Positions 53,345-63,299 of a stretch of DNA of 64,000 nt are shown piece by piece. The notes below the pieces were generated by a model, which was not told where the DNA came from, made no database searches, and saw only the letters and a program-made list of their open reading frames with translations. Position numbers and translations under genes: made by a program. Within the stretch, counting starts at the first letter, position 1. Each line of letters begins with the position of its first letter. Source of the DNA: Clostridium sp. (GTDB lineage Bacteria > Bacillota_I > Bacilli_A > Acholeplasmatales > Anaeroplasmataceae); the NCBI GenBank assembly GCA_022010015.1, contig CP091735.1, forward strand, positions 1,054,001-1,118,000. Reading direction: 5' to 3'.

Positions 53345-53437
53345 GAGAAAATTATTGATTTTTTTAACAAAAAAAATAAAGTACAATCATTGCAAGGGAG
53401 AAAAAAACTATTATTTTTTTAGGAGCTTTTTAATTAA

Positions 53438-54516
53438 ATGATTAAGAAGATTTTTATTTTTTTACAATTACAATTGTTGTGGGTGTTATTTTTAGCTTAT
53501 ACAACCTATTATTCAAGTTATGTAAATCATGTTTATGATATAGTTGAAACAGCCTTAAAGGAAGAAAGATATGAAGATGTTGCAAGAATGTTTACATCAT
53601 ATTTTGATGCCGAATCTAAGGTTCAACGAGTTGATTCTGAAGAAGGCTTTATTTTAGTTTATCCTTCTATTTTACAAACAACTAAGACTTCAACTGATGG
53701 TAAAAGCTATACGGGCTTTGAAAAGGGCTATTCAGTTTATGGCTTTAACTTAAAGGATACATCATTTGCTGATATTACAGTTTCAAAGGATACAACAAAA
53801 AATGATTCTGGTATTATTTATAATGGAAGGGATTCACAAAGCTATAGCTATCCATTTGTTGTAAAAAAACAGGAGATAATCCTTATGATTTAACATCAAC
53901 AATTTCAAGCTTGAAATGTGTTGAAGCTAATATTGGTGAAAAAGATATTAATGAGAAGCTTGGTGGCAGCATTACTAGTATATCATTATTAAATAGTAAT
54001 GGAGAAGCAATTATTACCGCAAGTGGCTTAAATTTGGATTTGAGTGAAGAATTCTTTAGTTATGCTGATGAGTTGATTGCTAAACATGATGAATGTGCAC
54101 CAACTAATGACAAGGATACATTTAATCCTTTCTTTGAAGAATGGAAGACTAGATATCTTGCTGCTAATGAAAAATTATAAGATGTTTTATTCTACAACTG
54201 ATATAAGACCAGCTTCACTTGTATGGAAAACTGTTGGAATTATGGTTATGTATGCTGCTGTATGTGTTTTAGTTGGCTTATTAATTTTCAAGGGTGGTAA
54301 GTTATTTAATAGAAATAAAAATAATACTCGTTATCAAAAGCGTGCGCCAATGAAAGGAAATACTACTAAGATTAATTCTAAAGATGTTGTTGATGCTTCT
54401 ATAACAAAGGAAACTGAGGTTAAAGATGAAGAGACAGTTAGTGAAACTGATAAGCTTTTTAGAGGAAGCTAAAAAGCCTTTTAGATGAAGACACAAAATC
54501 TAATGAAAATGAATAG
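53438..54516 (+). CDS. Membrane protein anchored at both ends, unknown
   Basis: About 355 residues. An N-terminal helix is followed by a large domain outside the membrane (HVYDIVETALKEERYEDVARMF, then VDSEEGFILVYP, then YTGFEKGYSVYGF), then a second helix (IMVMYAAVCVLVGLLIFKGG) and a basic then acidic cytoplasmic tail (RNKNNTRYQKR, then KETEVKDEE). I do not recognise a family. Frames break near 53462, 53866, 54178, 54460 and 54482. It is followed by a terminator. Confidence 0.6.
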
Positions 54517-54518
54517 AC

Positions 54519-54557
54519 AAAAAAATAGGCTCACGATTTGTGAACCTATTTTTTTAA
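54519..54557 (+). terminator. Terminator (likely bidirectional)
   Basis: AATAGG-C-TCAC...GTGA-A-CCTATT with A6 on the left and T7 on the right. Confidence 0.8.
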
Positions 54558-54605
54558 AAATAATAAGTGGTAGAATAGAAAGAAGAAAAGAAATGGGAAT
54601 TAGAA

Positions 54606-55066
54606 AAAGAAAATGGAGTATATTGAAGCAAATTAGGTTATTAAAAAAATTGTTATTTCATAAATTAATAAGCAGGACAAATATGCTGAAAAAGATTACT
54701 ATGAGCTTACCTAAAAGCTTATACTTCATATAATCACCCAGTTGTATTTTTATGCAAATTTTAACAATATATACAAAGGAATGAAAAAAATGAAATATAA
54801 AAATTAATAATGAGGAATTTGAATTTATTACAATTTTTAGAGGATAAAATACATGCAACAATTTTTCAAACATTTTTAAGGGAAATGAATATAAAATTGT
54901 TTTTGATTGCCAAAAAGTGCTGATGATTTAAGTGATATTGTTGTTTACCAAAAAGCAATATGATGATTATGGTTATTTTACAAGAAGTGCTTCTGAATTT
55001 TTTTCTGATGTTGATAAAGATAAATATCCTAATGTCTCGCAAAGGAAAAAGGTTTATGATTGTTAA
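54606..55066 (+). CDS. Hypothetical protein, heavily frameshifted
   Basis: No family recognised. Joined across frames, the readable parts are NKQDKYAEKDYYELT, then AYTSYNHPVVFYANF, then EEFEFITIF, then GNEYKIVFDC, then IVVYQKQYDDYGYFTRSASEFF and SDVDKDKYPN, ending KKVYDC (stop 55064-55066). This gives roughly 150 residues, mixed charged, without a membrane segment. The consistent amino acid composition suggests a real gene; the start is uncertain. Confidence 0.4.
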
Positions 55067-55120
55067 GTGAAATTGACAAATTATAGTGTATGTGATAAAA
55101 ATTTTTATACACATTGTGTG

Positions 55121-55158
55121 AAAGGAGTATGTTAAGCTTTTGCTTAACATTTAGATAA
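55121..55158 (+). promoter_or_regulatory. galU leader: ribosome binding site, 9-bp hairpin and nine-codon upstream frame
   Basis: AAAGGAG (55121-55127) is followed at once by ATGTTAAGC-TTTT-GCTTAACAT (55129-55150), a perfect 9-bp hairpin. The hairpin is itself the start of a nine-codon frame (55129-55158, MLSFCLTFR) whose TAA ends two bases before the galU ATG. No other ribosome binding site is seen near ATG 55161. Confidence 0.55.
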
Positions 55159-55160
55159 GT

Positions 55161-56009
55161 ATGAAGGAAGTTAGAAAGGCAGTTATACCTGCAGCTGGTT
55201 ATGGAACAAGATTTTTACCTATTACAAAGGGTGTTTTAAAGCCAATGCTACCAATTATTGATAGACCAACAATTGAATATATTGTTAGAGAGGCTATGGA
55301 AAGTGGTATTACTGATTTTTGTTTTGTTATAAGTAAAGGTGGCGAGGGCTTAGTTAATTATTTTAAGCCACGTAAGGATTTAAATGAGTTTTTAGAGTCT
55401 AAAGGAAAAAATAATGAGCTAGAAATGGTTAATGAGCTAGCAAATAAGATAAATGTATCATATGTTTATCAATATGAGCAGTTAGGTCTTGGACATGCTG
55501 TTTTATGTGCCAAAGATTTTATAGGTGATGAGCCATTTGCATTATTACTTGGTGATGATGTTTATGTTGGTAATGAAATGCCAGCTTTAAAGCAAATGCT
55601 TAAGGCCTTCAAGGAAACTAATAGTTCTATTTTAGGGACACTAGAGGTTATGCATAGTGAGGTTAATAAATATGGTATTTGTAAACCTATGGCAAATCAA
55701 GCACCTTCACGTTTATTAAAGCTTGAAAGTGTTGTAGAAAAGCCTTCATTAGATAAGGCCCCATCTAATCTTGCCATTGGTGGAAGATATGTTCTTACAC
55801 CAACAATTTTCTCTTATTTGGAAAATCAAACTAAAGGTGCTGGTGGTGAGATTCAGCTTACTGATTCTATTCTTAGAATGATGGTTAGTGAGGATGTATA
55901 TTCTTATGCTATTGATGGTAAAAGATATGATATTGGAACTAAGAAGGGCTTAATTGAAGCTACAATTGATTTTGCTTTAAAGCGAGATGATTTAAAGGAT
56001 TTTTGTTAA
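55161..56009 (+). CDS. galU: UTP--glucose-1-phosphate uridylyltransferase
   Basis: Intact, 282 residues. VRKAVIPAAGYGTRFLPITKG is the nucleotide-binding start, followed by YQYEQLGLGHAVLCAK, then LLLGDDVYVG (metal Asp), then VEKPSLDKAPSNLAIGGRYVL and GEIQLTDSI. The motif GVLKPMLPI has Lys-Pro in place of the more common KEMLP. The enzyme makes UDP-glucose for envelope glycans and glycolipids, including the anchor of LTA-type polymers. Its start region is unusual (see the leader entry). A terminator follows. Confidence 0.95.
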   Translation: MKEVRKAVIPAAGYGTRFLPITKGVLKPMLPIIDRPTIEYIVREAMESGITDFCFVISKGGEGLVNYFKPRKDLNEFLESKGKNNELEMVNELANKINVSYVYQYEQLGLGHAVLCAKDFIGDEPFALLLGDDVYVGNEMPALKQMLKAFKETNSSILGTLEVMHSEVNKYGICKPMANQAPSRLLKLESVVEKPSLDKAPSNLAIGGRYVLTPTIFSYLENQTKGAGGEIQLTDSILRMMVSEDVYSYAIDGKRYDIGTKKGLIEATIDFALKRDDLKDFC

Positions 56010-56028
56010 GAATATTATTATTGAAAAG

Positions 56029-56056
56029 AACAAGCAGTTTTAATACTGCTTTTTTA
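56029..56056 (+). terminator. Terminator after galU
   Basis: AAGCAGT-TTTA-ATACTGCTT with T6. Confidence 0.8.
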
Positions 56057-56066
56057 TGAGGTGAGT

Positions 56067-57004
56067 ATGAAAAAAATTTATTTATTTGTTACAAGCTTTT
56101 TTTTGTTCTTTTTTTATTATTTTCGTGTGGAATTAATAATGAATATGTATTTAAGGCGATTGCCCCATCTGGAGCTCCTACTATTGCTCAAGCTTATTTA
56201 GAGGATAATAAAAGGAAATAAAAAAATATTTCATATAGTGTTGATAGAATAAATAATTTAACGCTTTTGCAGGAAGCATTTACTAATGATGAATATGATG
56301 TAATTTATGCTCCTATTAATCTTGGTGTAAAGTTTTATAATAGTAATAAAAAAATATAAGCTTTTTGGCGGGATTAACCTGGGGAAATTTATATTTTTGC
56401 TTCTGCTAAACCTGGTCTAGATATTTCTGATTTAAATGATAATGATTTGTATTTATTTGGTAAAGGTAGTATTAATGAATTTATTATTAATGAGATATTT
56501 GAAAAAAATATAATATAAATCCTAAATCAGTAACTTATCTAGCTTCAACGTCAGAAACTATAAGTTATTTGGCTAAGGATAATAATGCTATTTGTTTAAT
56601 TGCTGAGCCATCCCTTAGTACTATTAGCAGTAAGCTTAATAAAAAGAATGTTATTATAAATAGAATTGATGTTCAATCATTGTGGAAGAGTATACATAAT
56701 GATGATTATCCTCAGGCTGCAGTTTTTTTGTTAAAAGTGATTTATTTAATGATCAAAAATGCTATTAGTAGCCTATATAGTGCTTTAGAAGCATCTGTTT
56801 CATTTTGCAATAGTGATTATGCTGGGGTTGCTGCAATTTCAAATAGATTATCATATGGATTACCAGAGGAAAATATTTTAGCGAAGGCTATACCTGCTAG
56901 TAACATTAGTCTTATTAAGGCATCTTTTATGTAAAGAATCAGTAGGTGATCTTTTAAAAATTATGAATGTTGAGGCTGTTGATGAAGAATTCTTTGCATT
57001 CTAG
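56067..57004 (+). CDS. ABC transporter substrate-binding lipoprotein (NitT/TauT-like), frameshifted
   Basis: The N-terminus (after removing extra T) reads VTSFFLFFLLFSCGINNEY with a lipobox. The body has APSGAPTIAQAYLED, then FTNDEYDVIYAPINLGVKFY, then FGGITWGNLYIFASA, and NAICLIAEPSLST. These are typical of NMT1/TauA-type binding proteins, which capture nitrate, sulfonates, thiamine precursors and similar. The length is about 310 residues. ATG 56067 follows GAGGTGAG. The permease overlaps its end. No ATPase gene lies nearby. Confidence 0.78.
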
Positions 57005-57728
57005 AAGGTATTTAAAGCTTTTTAAGTATTATTGCTAGCATTTTTAATTATCTATTTGATTATGCTAACAATATTTATTACTAAGGATAATTCAATTATT
57101 TTTTTCCAAGTCCTAATTTAATTTTTAAGCAATTCTTTAAGCTACTTGGAAGATTTGGCACCTACAAGCTAATTTTATTCACTATTTTAAGACTATTGTT
57201 ATCATTAATGGTGAGTTTATTTATTGGTGTTGCTTTTAGGAATTTTTAGCATATATTTTTCCTTTATTTAGAATTTTTTATTAAACCATTTATAACTATT
57301 CTTAGATGTATACCGGTTGTGGTTTCTATTAATATTTTTGATGCTTTCTAATATTAAATTAACTCCTATGCTTATGGTTTGTTTTGTTTTAATTCCTCTA
57401 TTTTATGAGGTGACAATAAATGGTGCTTTAACCATTGATAATGAATTATTAGATGTTTGGAAGGTAGAATGTGATATTAGCTTTAGGGGGATTTTTAAAA
57501 TTTTATTACCTCTTATATTTAATAATATTTATCAAGCAGTAATAGAAGCAATTGGCTTAGGCTTTAAGGTTCTTATTATGGGAGAATATATGACATCCTC
57601 ACCTAATTCGGTTGGTAATGTTATTATAAATAGCGCTCATAATTTAGAATATGATTTAGTGTATGCTTGGTGTATAATTTTTGGTAATTATAGTTTTAAT
57701 TATTGAGCTTATTCCAAAAAAATTATAA
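56982..57728 (+). CDS. ABC transporter permease (NitT/TauT-like), frameshifted
   Basis: About 245 residues with five to six helices. PSPNLIFKQFFKLLGRFGTY is the family N-terminal motif, followed by helices. The conserved EAA-type loop reads ELLDVWKVECDISFRGIFKILLP. It ends ELIPKKL. ATG 56982 lies inside the end of the binding-protein gene, so the two are coupled. Frames break near 57020, 57055, 57100, 57236, 57280, 57335 and 57682. A terminator follows directly. Confidence 0.82.
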
Positions 57729-57748
57729 AAAAAGGAAGTCGTAACAAA

Positions 57749-57790
57749 AAAATCATCTATTATCATAAAATGATAGTAGGTGATTTTTTT
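57749..57790 (+). terminator. Terminator whose 3' arm holds the dapA ribosome binding site
   Basis: AATCATCTATTATCAT-AA-ATGATAGTAGGTGATT, a stem of about 15 bp, followed by T7 and then immediately ATG 57791. The AGGTGAT that should serve dapA lies in the right arm. Confidence 0.75.
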
Positions 57791-58630
57791 ATGGAATTAA
57801 TTGTGGCGCTTGTTACGCCCTTTTAGGGATGGAAAAAAATAGATTATTTGAGTCTTGAGAATTTAATTAAAAAGTCTTGAAATAGAAAGCGATGGATTGT
57901 TATTACTTGGAAGTACAGGTGAAGCAAGGCTTATTGAGGATATAGATAAAGTTGAAATTGTTGAGTTTGTAAGACAAAAAGTATAAGAAAAAAAGATTAT
58001 TGTAGGTTTAGAAGGAAGAAACGATAGAGGAAATTGTTGGATTAGCAAAAAAATGCTTAAACACATTGAAATTGATAGTTATTTAATTTCACCTATTCCC
58101 TATATTAGACCAACAAAAACAAGGAATAATAAATTTTTTTATATGGAGCTTGCTGATAGATTAGATAAACCAATTATTCTTTATGAAATACCTAAAAAGA
58201 TGTGGATGTCATATTGGAATTGAAGAAATTAAAATTTTTGAGAAAAATCATAAAAGAATAATAGGCATTAAAAAAATGCTAATCCTGATAGTGAATATAT
58301 GATTAGATTATCACAGCTTTCTTGTGATGATTTTAGGATATACACTGGTGATGATATAAAAAAATTCTTACAGGAATGCTATTTAAAAAGCTTTGGATTA
58401 TTTAGTGTTATGGCTAATAAATATCCAAATATTATAAGAAAAAAATTATTGATGATTTTTCCAAAATGTGATGAGTTTTTTTAAATTATTATGATTTGTT
58501 TAAGATAACTATGAGTGCATCGCCACTTGGAATTAAGTATTTACTTGGAAATATAGAGGCAAGGCGTGAACTTGGTTTATTAGATAGAGGGACTATTGAT
58601 GAAATAAATAATCAAATAGAAAAAAATTAA
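57791..58630 (+). CDS. dapA: 4-hydroxy-tetrahydrodipicolinate synthase family protein, frameshifted
   Basis: The start MELIVALVTPF, then LLLLGSTGEARL (Thr-Gly substrate loop), then ISPIPYIRPTKTGIINFF, then PIILYEIPKKCGCHIG (Tyr position), then KRIIGIKNANPDS (Schiff-base Lys) follow DHDPS order, ending SASPLGIKYLLGNIEARRELGLL. The length is about 275 residues. It condenses pyruvate with aspartate semialdehyde in the lysine/diaminopimelate pathway; a related aldolase is possible. At least ten frameshifts, mostly +1 at A runs. Confidence 0.87.
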
Positions 58631-58661
58631 ATATATAATATTTAATAAAAAGAGATTAGTC

Positions 58662-58718
58662 TTGAATGTTAGGTTTTTTAGCGGTATAATAGAATTGATA
58701 AAAAATCTCATTAGGAGG
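58662..58718 (+). promoter_or_regulatory. Promoter and ribosome binding site of the PFOR gene
   Basis: TTGAAT (58662-58667), 17 bases, TATAAT (58685-58690), then AGGAGG (58713-58718) before ATG 58725. Confidence 0.75.
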
Positions 58719-58724
58719 AAAATT

Positions 58725-61700
58725 ATGAGTAAAGATGTAAAACGTATGGCGATAGATGGTAACTATGCTGCTGCATATGCATCATATGCATTTACAGAGG
58801 TTGCTGGAATCTATCCTATTACTCCGTCATCTCCAATGGCTGAGTATACTGATGAATGGGCATCTCAAGGTAAGAAGAATCTATTTGGTATGCCTGTTAA
58901 GGTTGTTGAAATGCAATCAGAAGGAGGAGCTGCTGGTACTGTTCATGGATCATTACAGGCTGGTGCTTTAACTACTACCTATACTGCTTCTCAAGGATTA
59001 TTGTTAAAAATTCCTAATATGTATAAGGTAGCTGGTGAATGCTTACCAGGCGTTATTCATGTATCAGCTCGTTCAATTGCTGCACAATCTCTAGCAATTT
59101 TTGGTGATCATCAAGATGTTATGGCTTGTAGACAAACTGGCTTTGCAATGCTATGCTCATCATCTGTTCAAGAGGTTATGGATTTAGCTGGTGTAGCTCA
59201 TTTAGCTGCTATTAAATCAAGCATTCCTTTCCTTCATTTCTTTGATGGATTTAGAACATCACATGAGGTTAATACTGTTGAACCAATCGATTACGATGTA
59301 CTTGATTCATTACTTGATCGTGAGGCTGTAGCCAAGTTTAGAAGTGAGGCTTTAAACCCTGCACATCCTAAGACTCGTGGTACTGCTCAAAACGATGATG
59401 TTTATTTCCAAACACGTGAATTACAAAACACATATTATGCTAAGGTTCCTGGAATTGTTAATGAATATATGAAGGCAATTTCTAAGGCAACTGGTAGAGA
59501 ATATGCTCCATTTGTATATTATGGTGCAAAGGATGCAACTGATGTTATTGTTGCAATGGGATCTGTTACTGAATGTGCTCGTGAGGTTGTAGATTATATG
59601 ACTAATAAGGGCGCTAAGGTTGGAGTTTTAATCGTTCATTTATATAGACCATTTGCTAAGGAATATTTCTTAAATGCAATGCCTAAGACTGTTAAGAGAA
59701 TTGCTGTACTTGATAGAACTATTGAACAAGGTTCTGTTGGTGAGCCATTATATCTTGATGTGAAGGCTGTATATTATGGCGAAGAGAATGAGCCTATGAT
59801 TATTGGCGGACGTTATGGTCTTTCTAGTAAGGATACAACTCCAGATATGGTTTATGGTGTATATAAGCATTTAACTAGCCAAAATCCATTTGATCGCTTT
59901 ACTGTAGGTATTACAGATGATATCACTTATAAATCAATTGATTGTTCTGAATCTATTGATACTGCTGATAAGGATACAACAGAATTATTATTCTTTGGTC
60001 TTGGTTCAGATGGTACAGTAGGTGCTTGTAAAAAAAATATTTCTAAGATTGTTGGTGATTATACAGATTTATATGCTCAAAGCTATGCTGCATATGATTC
60101 TAAGAAGTCTGGTGGTTCTACTAGATTACATTTACGTTTTGGTAAGAAACCAATTCGTTCAACTTATCTAGTAAACAAGCCTCACTTTGTTTCATGCTCT
60201 TTGGATGCATACCTAAATAAATTTGATATGATTAAAGGCTTACGTGATGGTGGTACTTTCTTATTAAATACAGTTTGTCCAGCTGATAAGATTGAAGAAT
60301 TATTACCTAATTCATATAAGATTATTTTAGCTAAGAAGCATGCTAAATTCTATATCATTAATGCATATCAGGCTGCAAAGGAATGTGGTTTCCGTGCCGG
60401 TCTTGGTGTTAATACTGTAATGCAATCTGCATTCTTCAAATTAAATCAAAATGTTATGCCTTATGATGAGGCTCTACAACATATGAAGGAATTTGCAACA
60501 AAGACTTATTTACGTAAGGGTCAAGAGCTTGTTGATTCTAACCATAAGGCCATTGATCTTGGTGGAACAAGATTGGTTGAGGTTTTGGTTAATCCAGAGT
60601 GGGCTAATCTAACTGCTGAGGTTAAGAAGGTTGACAATAGTCGTCCAAAGTTTGTTCGTGAGATTGCTGATGTAATTAATTCAATTGAGGGAGATACATT
60701 ACCTCTATCAGCATTTAAGGATTATCCTGATGCTCATATGCCTCAAGGAACTGCAGCTTATGAAAAGCGTGGTGTAGCAACTGATGTTCCTCTATGGAAT
60801 CCAGAAAATTGTATTCAATGTAACCAATGTGCATTTGCATGTCCACATGCTGCAATTCGTCCATTCCTTTGCACAGAGGAAGAGGTTAAGAATGCTCCAG
60901 AGGGTGCTAAGTTCTTAGATGCAACAGGTTTCAAGGGCTATAAGTATAGCTTATCTGTTTCAGTTCTTGATTGTACTGGTTGTGGTGTTTGTTTAACAGT
61001 TTGTCCTGGTAAGCCACAAAAGGCTGCAGATGGTACTGTTGTTAAGGCAAAGGCTTTAACATCTCATCCAATGGGTGCAGCTCGTGAAAATCATGAGGCT
61101 GAAATTAGTGCTTATTTCTATAATCATGTTTCATATAAGGGTGATGTAGCAGGTAATGCTAATGTTAAGAATGTTCAATTCTCTAAGCCTTTATTTGAAT
61201 TTAGTGGTGCATGTGGTGGTTGTGGTGAAACTCCATATGTAAAGGCTGTATCTCAATTATTCGGTGATCGTATGCTTGTAGCTAATGCTACTGGATGTTC
61301 ATCAATTTATTCAGGCTCTTATCCATCTTCACCATATACAACAAATGCAAATGGTCGTGGACCAGCTTGGGCTAACTCATTATTTGAGGATAATGCTGAA
61401 TTTGGCTTTGGTATGAGAATGGCTGTTGAAACGTTACGTGATCGTATCCAAAATGTTATGGTATTAAATTATGATGAAATGCCTGCTGATGTTAAGGCTT
61501 TATGCGAGGAGTGGGTATTAAATCGTGCTTCTGGTGAAAAGACTAAGGAGCTTGCTCCAAAGATTGTTGAAGCTATGAGTAATATCAATGCTCCATATGC
61601 TAAAGAAATTTTTATCATTAAAGGATTATCTAGTTAAGATTTCTCAATGGATCATCGGTGGTGATGGTTGGGCTTATGATATCGGATATGGTGGATTAGA

Positions 61701-62293
61701 CCATGTTATCGCTAATAATCAAGATGTTAATATCTTAGTTGTTGATACAGAGGTTTATTCAAATACTGGTGGTCAAGCATCTAAATCAAGCCGTATTGGT
61801 GCAATAGCTAAGTTTGCTGCTGCAGGTAAGCCTGTTAAGAAAAAAAGATTTAGCTTCAATTGCAATGAGCTATGGTCATGTTTATGTTGCAACTATTTGT
61901 CATGGTGCTAACCCTAACCAGGTTATTAAGGCTTTAAAGGAAGCTGAAGCTTACAATGGTCCATCTATTGTTATTGCTTATGCTCCATGTATTGCTCATA
62001 ATATTAAGAAGGGCTTATATATGTCACAAATGGAAGCTAAGTTAGCAACCGAATGTGGTTATTGGCCAATCTTCAGATTTAATCCTGAATTGAAAGAAGA
62101 AGGAAAGAATCCATTTACACTTGATTGCAAGGAACCTAATTGGGATAAATATAATGATTTCTTAATGAATGAAGGACGTTATGCTCAATTAACAAAGGTT
62201 AATCCAAGTAAGGCTCAAATCTTACTTGAAACTAACAAGAAGGATGCAATGGAGCGCTGGGCTAAATATAAAGCAATGGCTGATGCTGAATAA
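58725..62293 (+). CDS. nifJ: Pyruvate:ferredoxin (flavodoxin) oxidoreductase
   Basis: About 1,189 residues, the single-chain form. Domain order: N-terminal YPITPSSPMAEYTDEW and EGGAAGTVHG (pyruvate/TPP half), then the gamma-type domain, then two 4Fe-4S clusters CIQCNQCAFACPHAA and CTGCGVCLTVCPG, then the TPP-binding GACGGCGETPY, GCSSIYSGSYP, GGDGWAYDIGYGG and VYSNTGGQASKSS. It oxidises pyruvate to acetyl-CoA, reducing ferredoxin or flavodoxin. Two frameshifts (61611-61615, 61839-61846) are each fixed by removing one base. High use of optimal codons suggests strong expression. Own promoter and terminator. Confidence 0.96.
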
Positions 62294-62303
62294 TTTATAA
62301 AAT

Positions 62304-62340
62304 AATAGGCTTTAGGATTAATTCCTAAAGCCCTTTTTAT
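62304..62340 (+). terminator. Terminator after the PFOR gene
   Basis: GGCTTTAGGA-TTAAT-TCCTAAAGCC with T5. Confidence 0.9.
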
Positions 62341-62367
62341 AAAAAAAAGGCACAAATTAATGTGCCA
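62337..62367 (-). terminator. Terminator of the DUF2238-like gene (minus strand)
   Basis: GGCACA-TTAATT-TGTGCC followed on the minus strand by T8. Confidence 0.85.
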
Positions 62368-62379
62368 TAAGCTATTTTA

Positions 62380-63167
62380 TTATTTAGATATTACCTTAAT
62401 ATCATCCTTGAATTCATAAGGATGATTTTTTTGAGTTCATTAAATGGTAGAAGAATTCCTGATTATCCTTATATATTGCACAGCAAACAATCATCCCTAA
62501 TGCTCCACCAACAAAGTCGCAAATTAAATCCTCCATTGTATCCATTAATGCATATTTATAGCCTTTTGGTTCACGGAAGAAGGTAGCAATTTCAGCATCT
62601 GTTCCTTTTAGAATTTTTAAAGGCATCACCAGTATTCCATAGTTCTTTTTACTTCTGGAATAAACTTTTGCATATTTGTTCCAAAAAAAGTGAATCAATA
62701 GTAAATTCAATTAATTCCCAAGTTGCCCCTACAGCCATACAAAAGCAAAAGCTTGTATAGGCAATGACAATCATTGATTTTCTTTTGTTTGGCTCGTTGA
62801 AGAATTGATTACCAATCATATATCCTAAAAATGCTAAGAAGAATGCCATAAGCACATGAAGGAATGAATCCCAAAATGATATTTTATAATAGAATTCGCA
62901 TACCTCTCCAAGAAATACGGCACAAAATACATAGATTGCTAAGAACAAAGATACATGGAAGCTTACTTTAACCTGAAATAGCTTTTCAACTAGTCTTGGT
63001 AGGAATAAGCAAACAACGGCTACAATACATTCAATTGCGGATAAGATAGCTTGAGAGTGAGTCAATGTAATTTCTTTGTATAGGTTTGCTATTGAATACA
63101 CAAAACTAAAGAAATAAAACGTAATTGCAATTACATAGAATAATTTATATTTTTTCTTTTCTGACAT
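62380..63167 (-). CDS. Multi-pass membrane protein (DUF2238-like)
   Basis: About 262 residues, with six to seven helices. The central WDSFLHVLMAFFLAFLGYMIGN, then VGATWELIEFTIDSLF, and the C-terminal YALMDTMEDLICDFVGGALGM carry conserved polar residues inside helices (H, E, D-x-x-E-D-L). That arrangement resembles the DUF2238/YjdF-type membrane family. ATG 63167 follows GGAGG; TTG 63179 is an alternative. Frames break near 62685, 62655 and 62430; the corrected end is KNHPYEFKDDIKVISK. Function unknown. Confidence 0.7.
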
Positions 63168-63299
63168 AAAAGCCTCCAAAATGTATAATATACCTTACAT
63201 AATATAGCATATTCTTTTTGATTTTGCAATAATTTTTTTATAGATATAGCACATTTTGTAAAAAAGTGTCATATGTTAATTTTGGGTGTTTATAATTGA

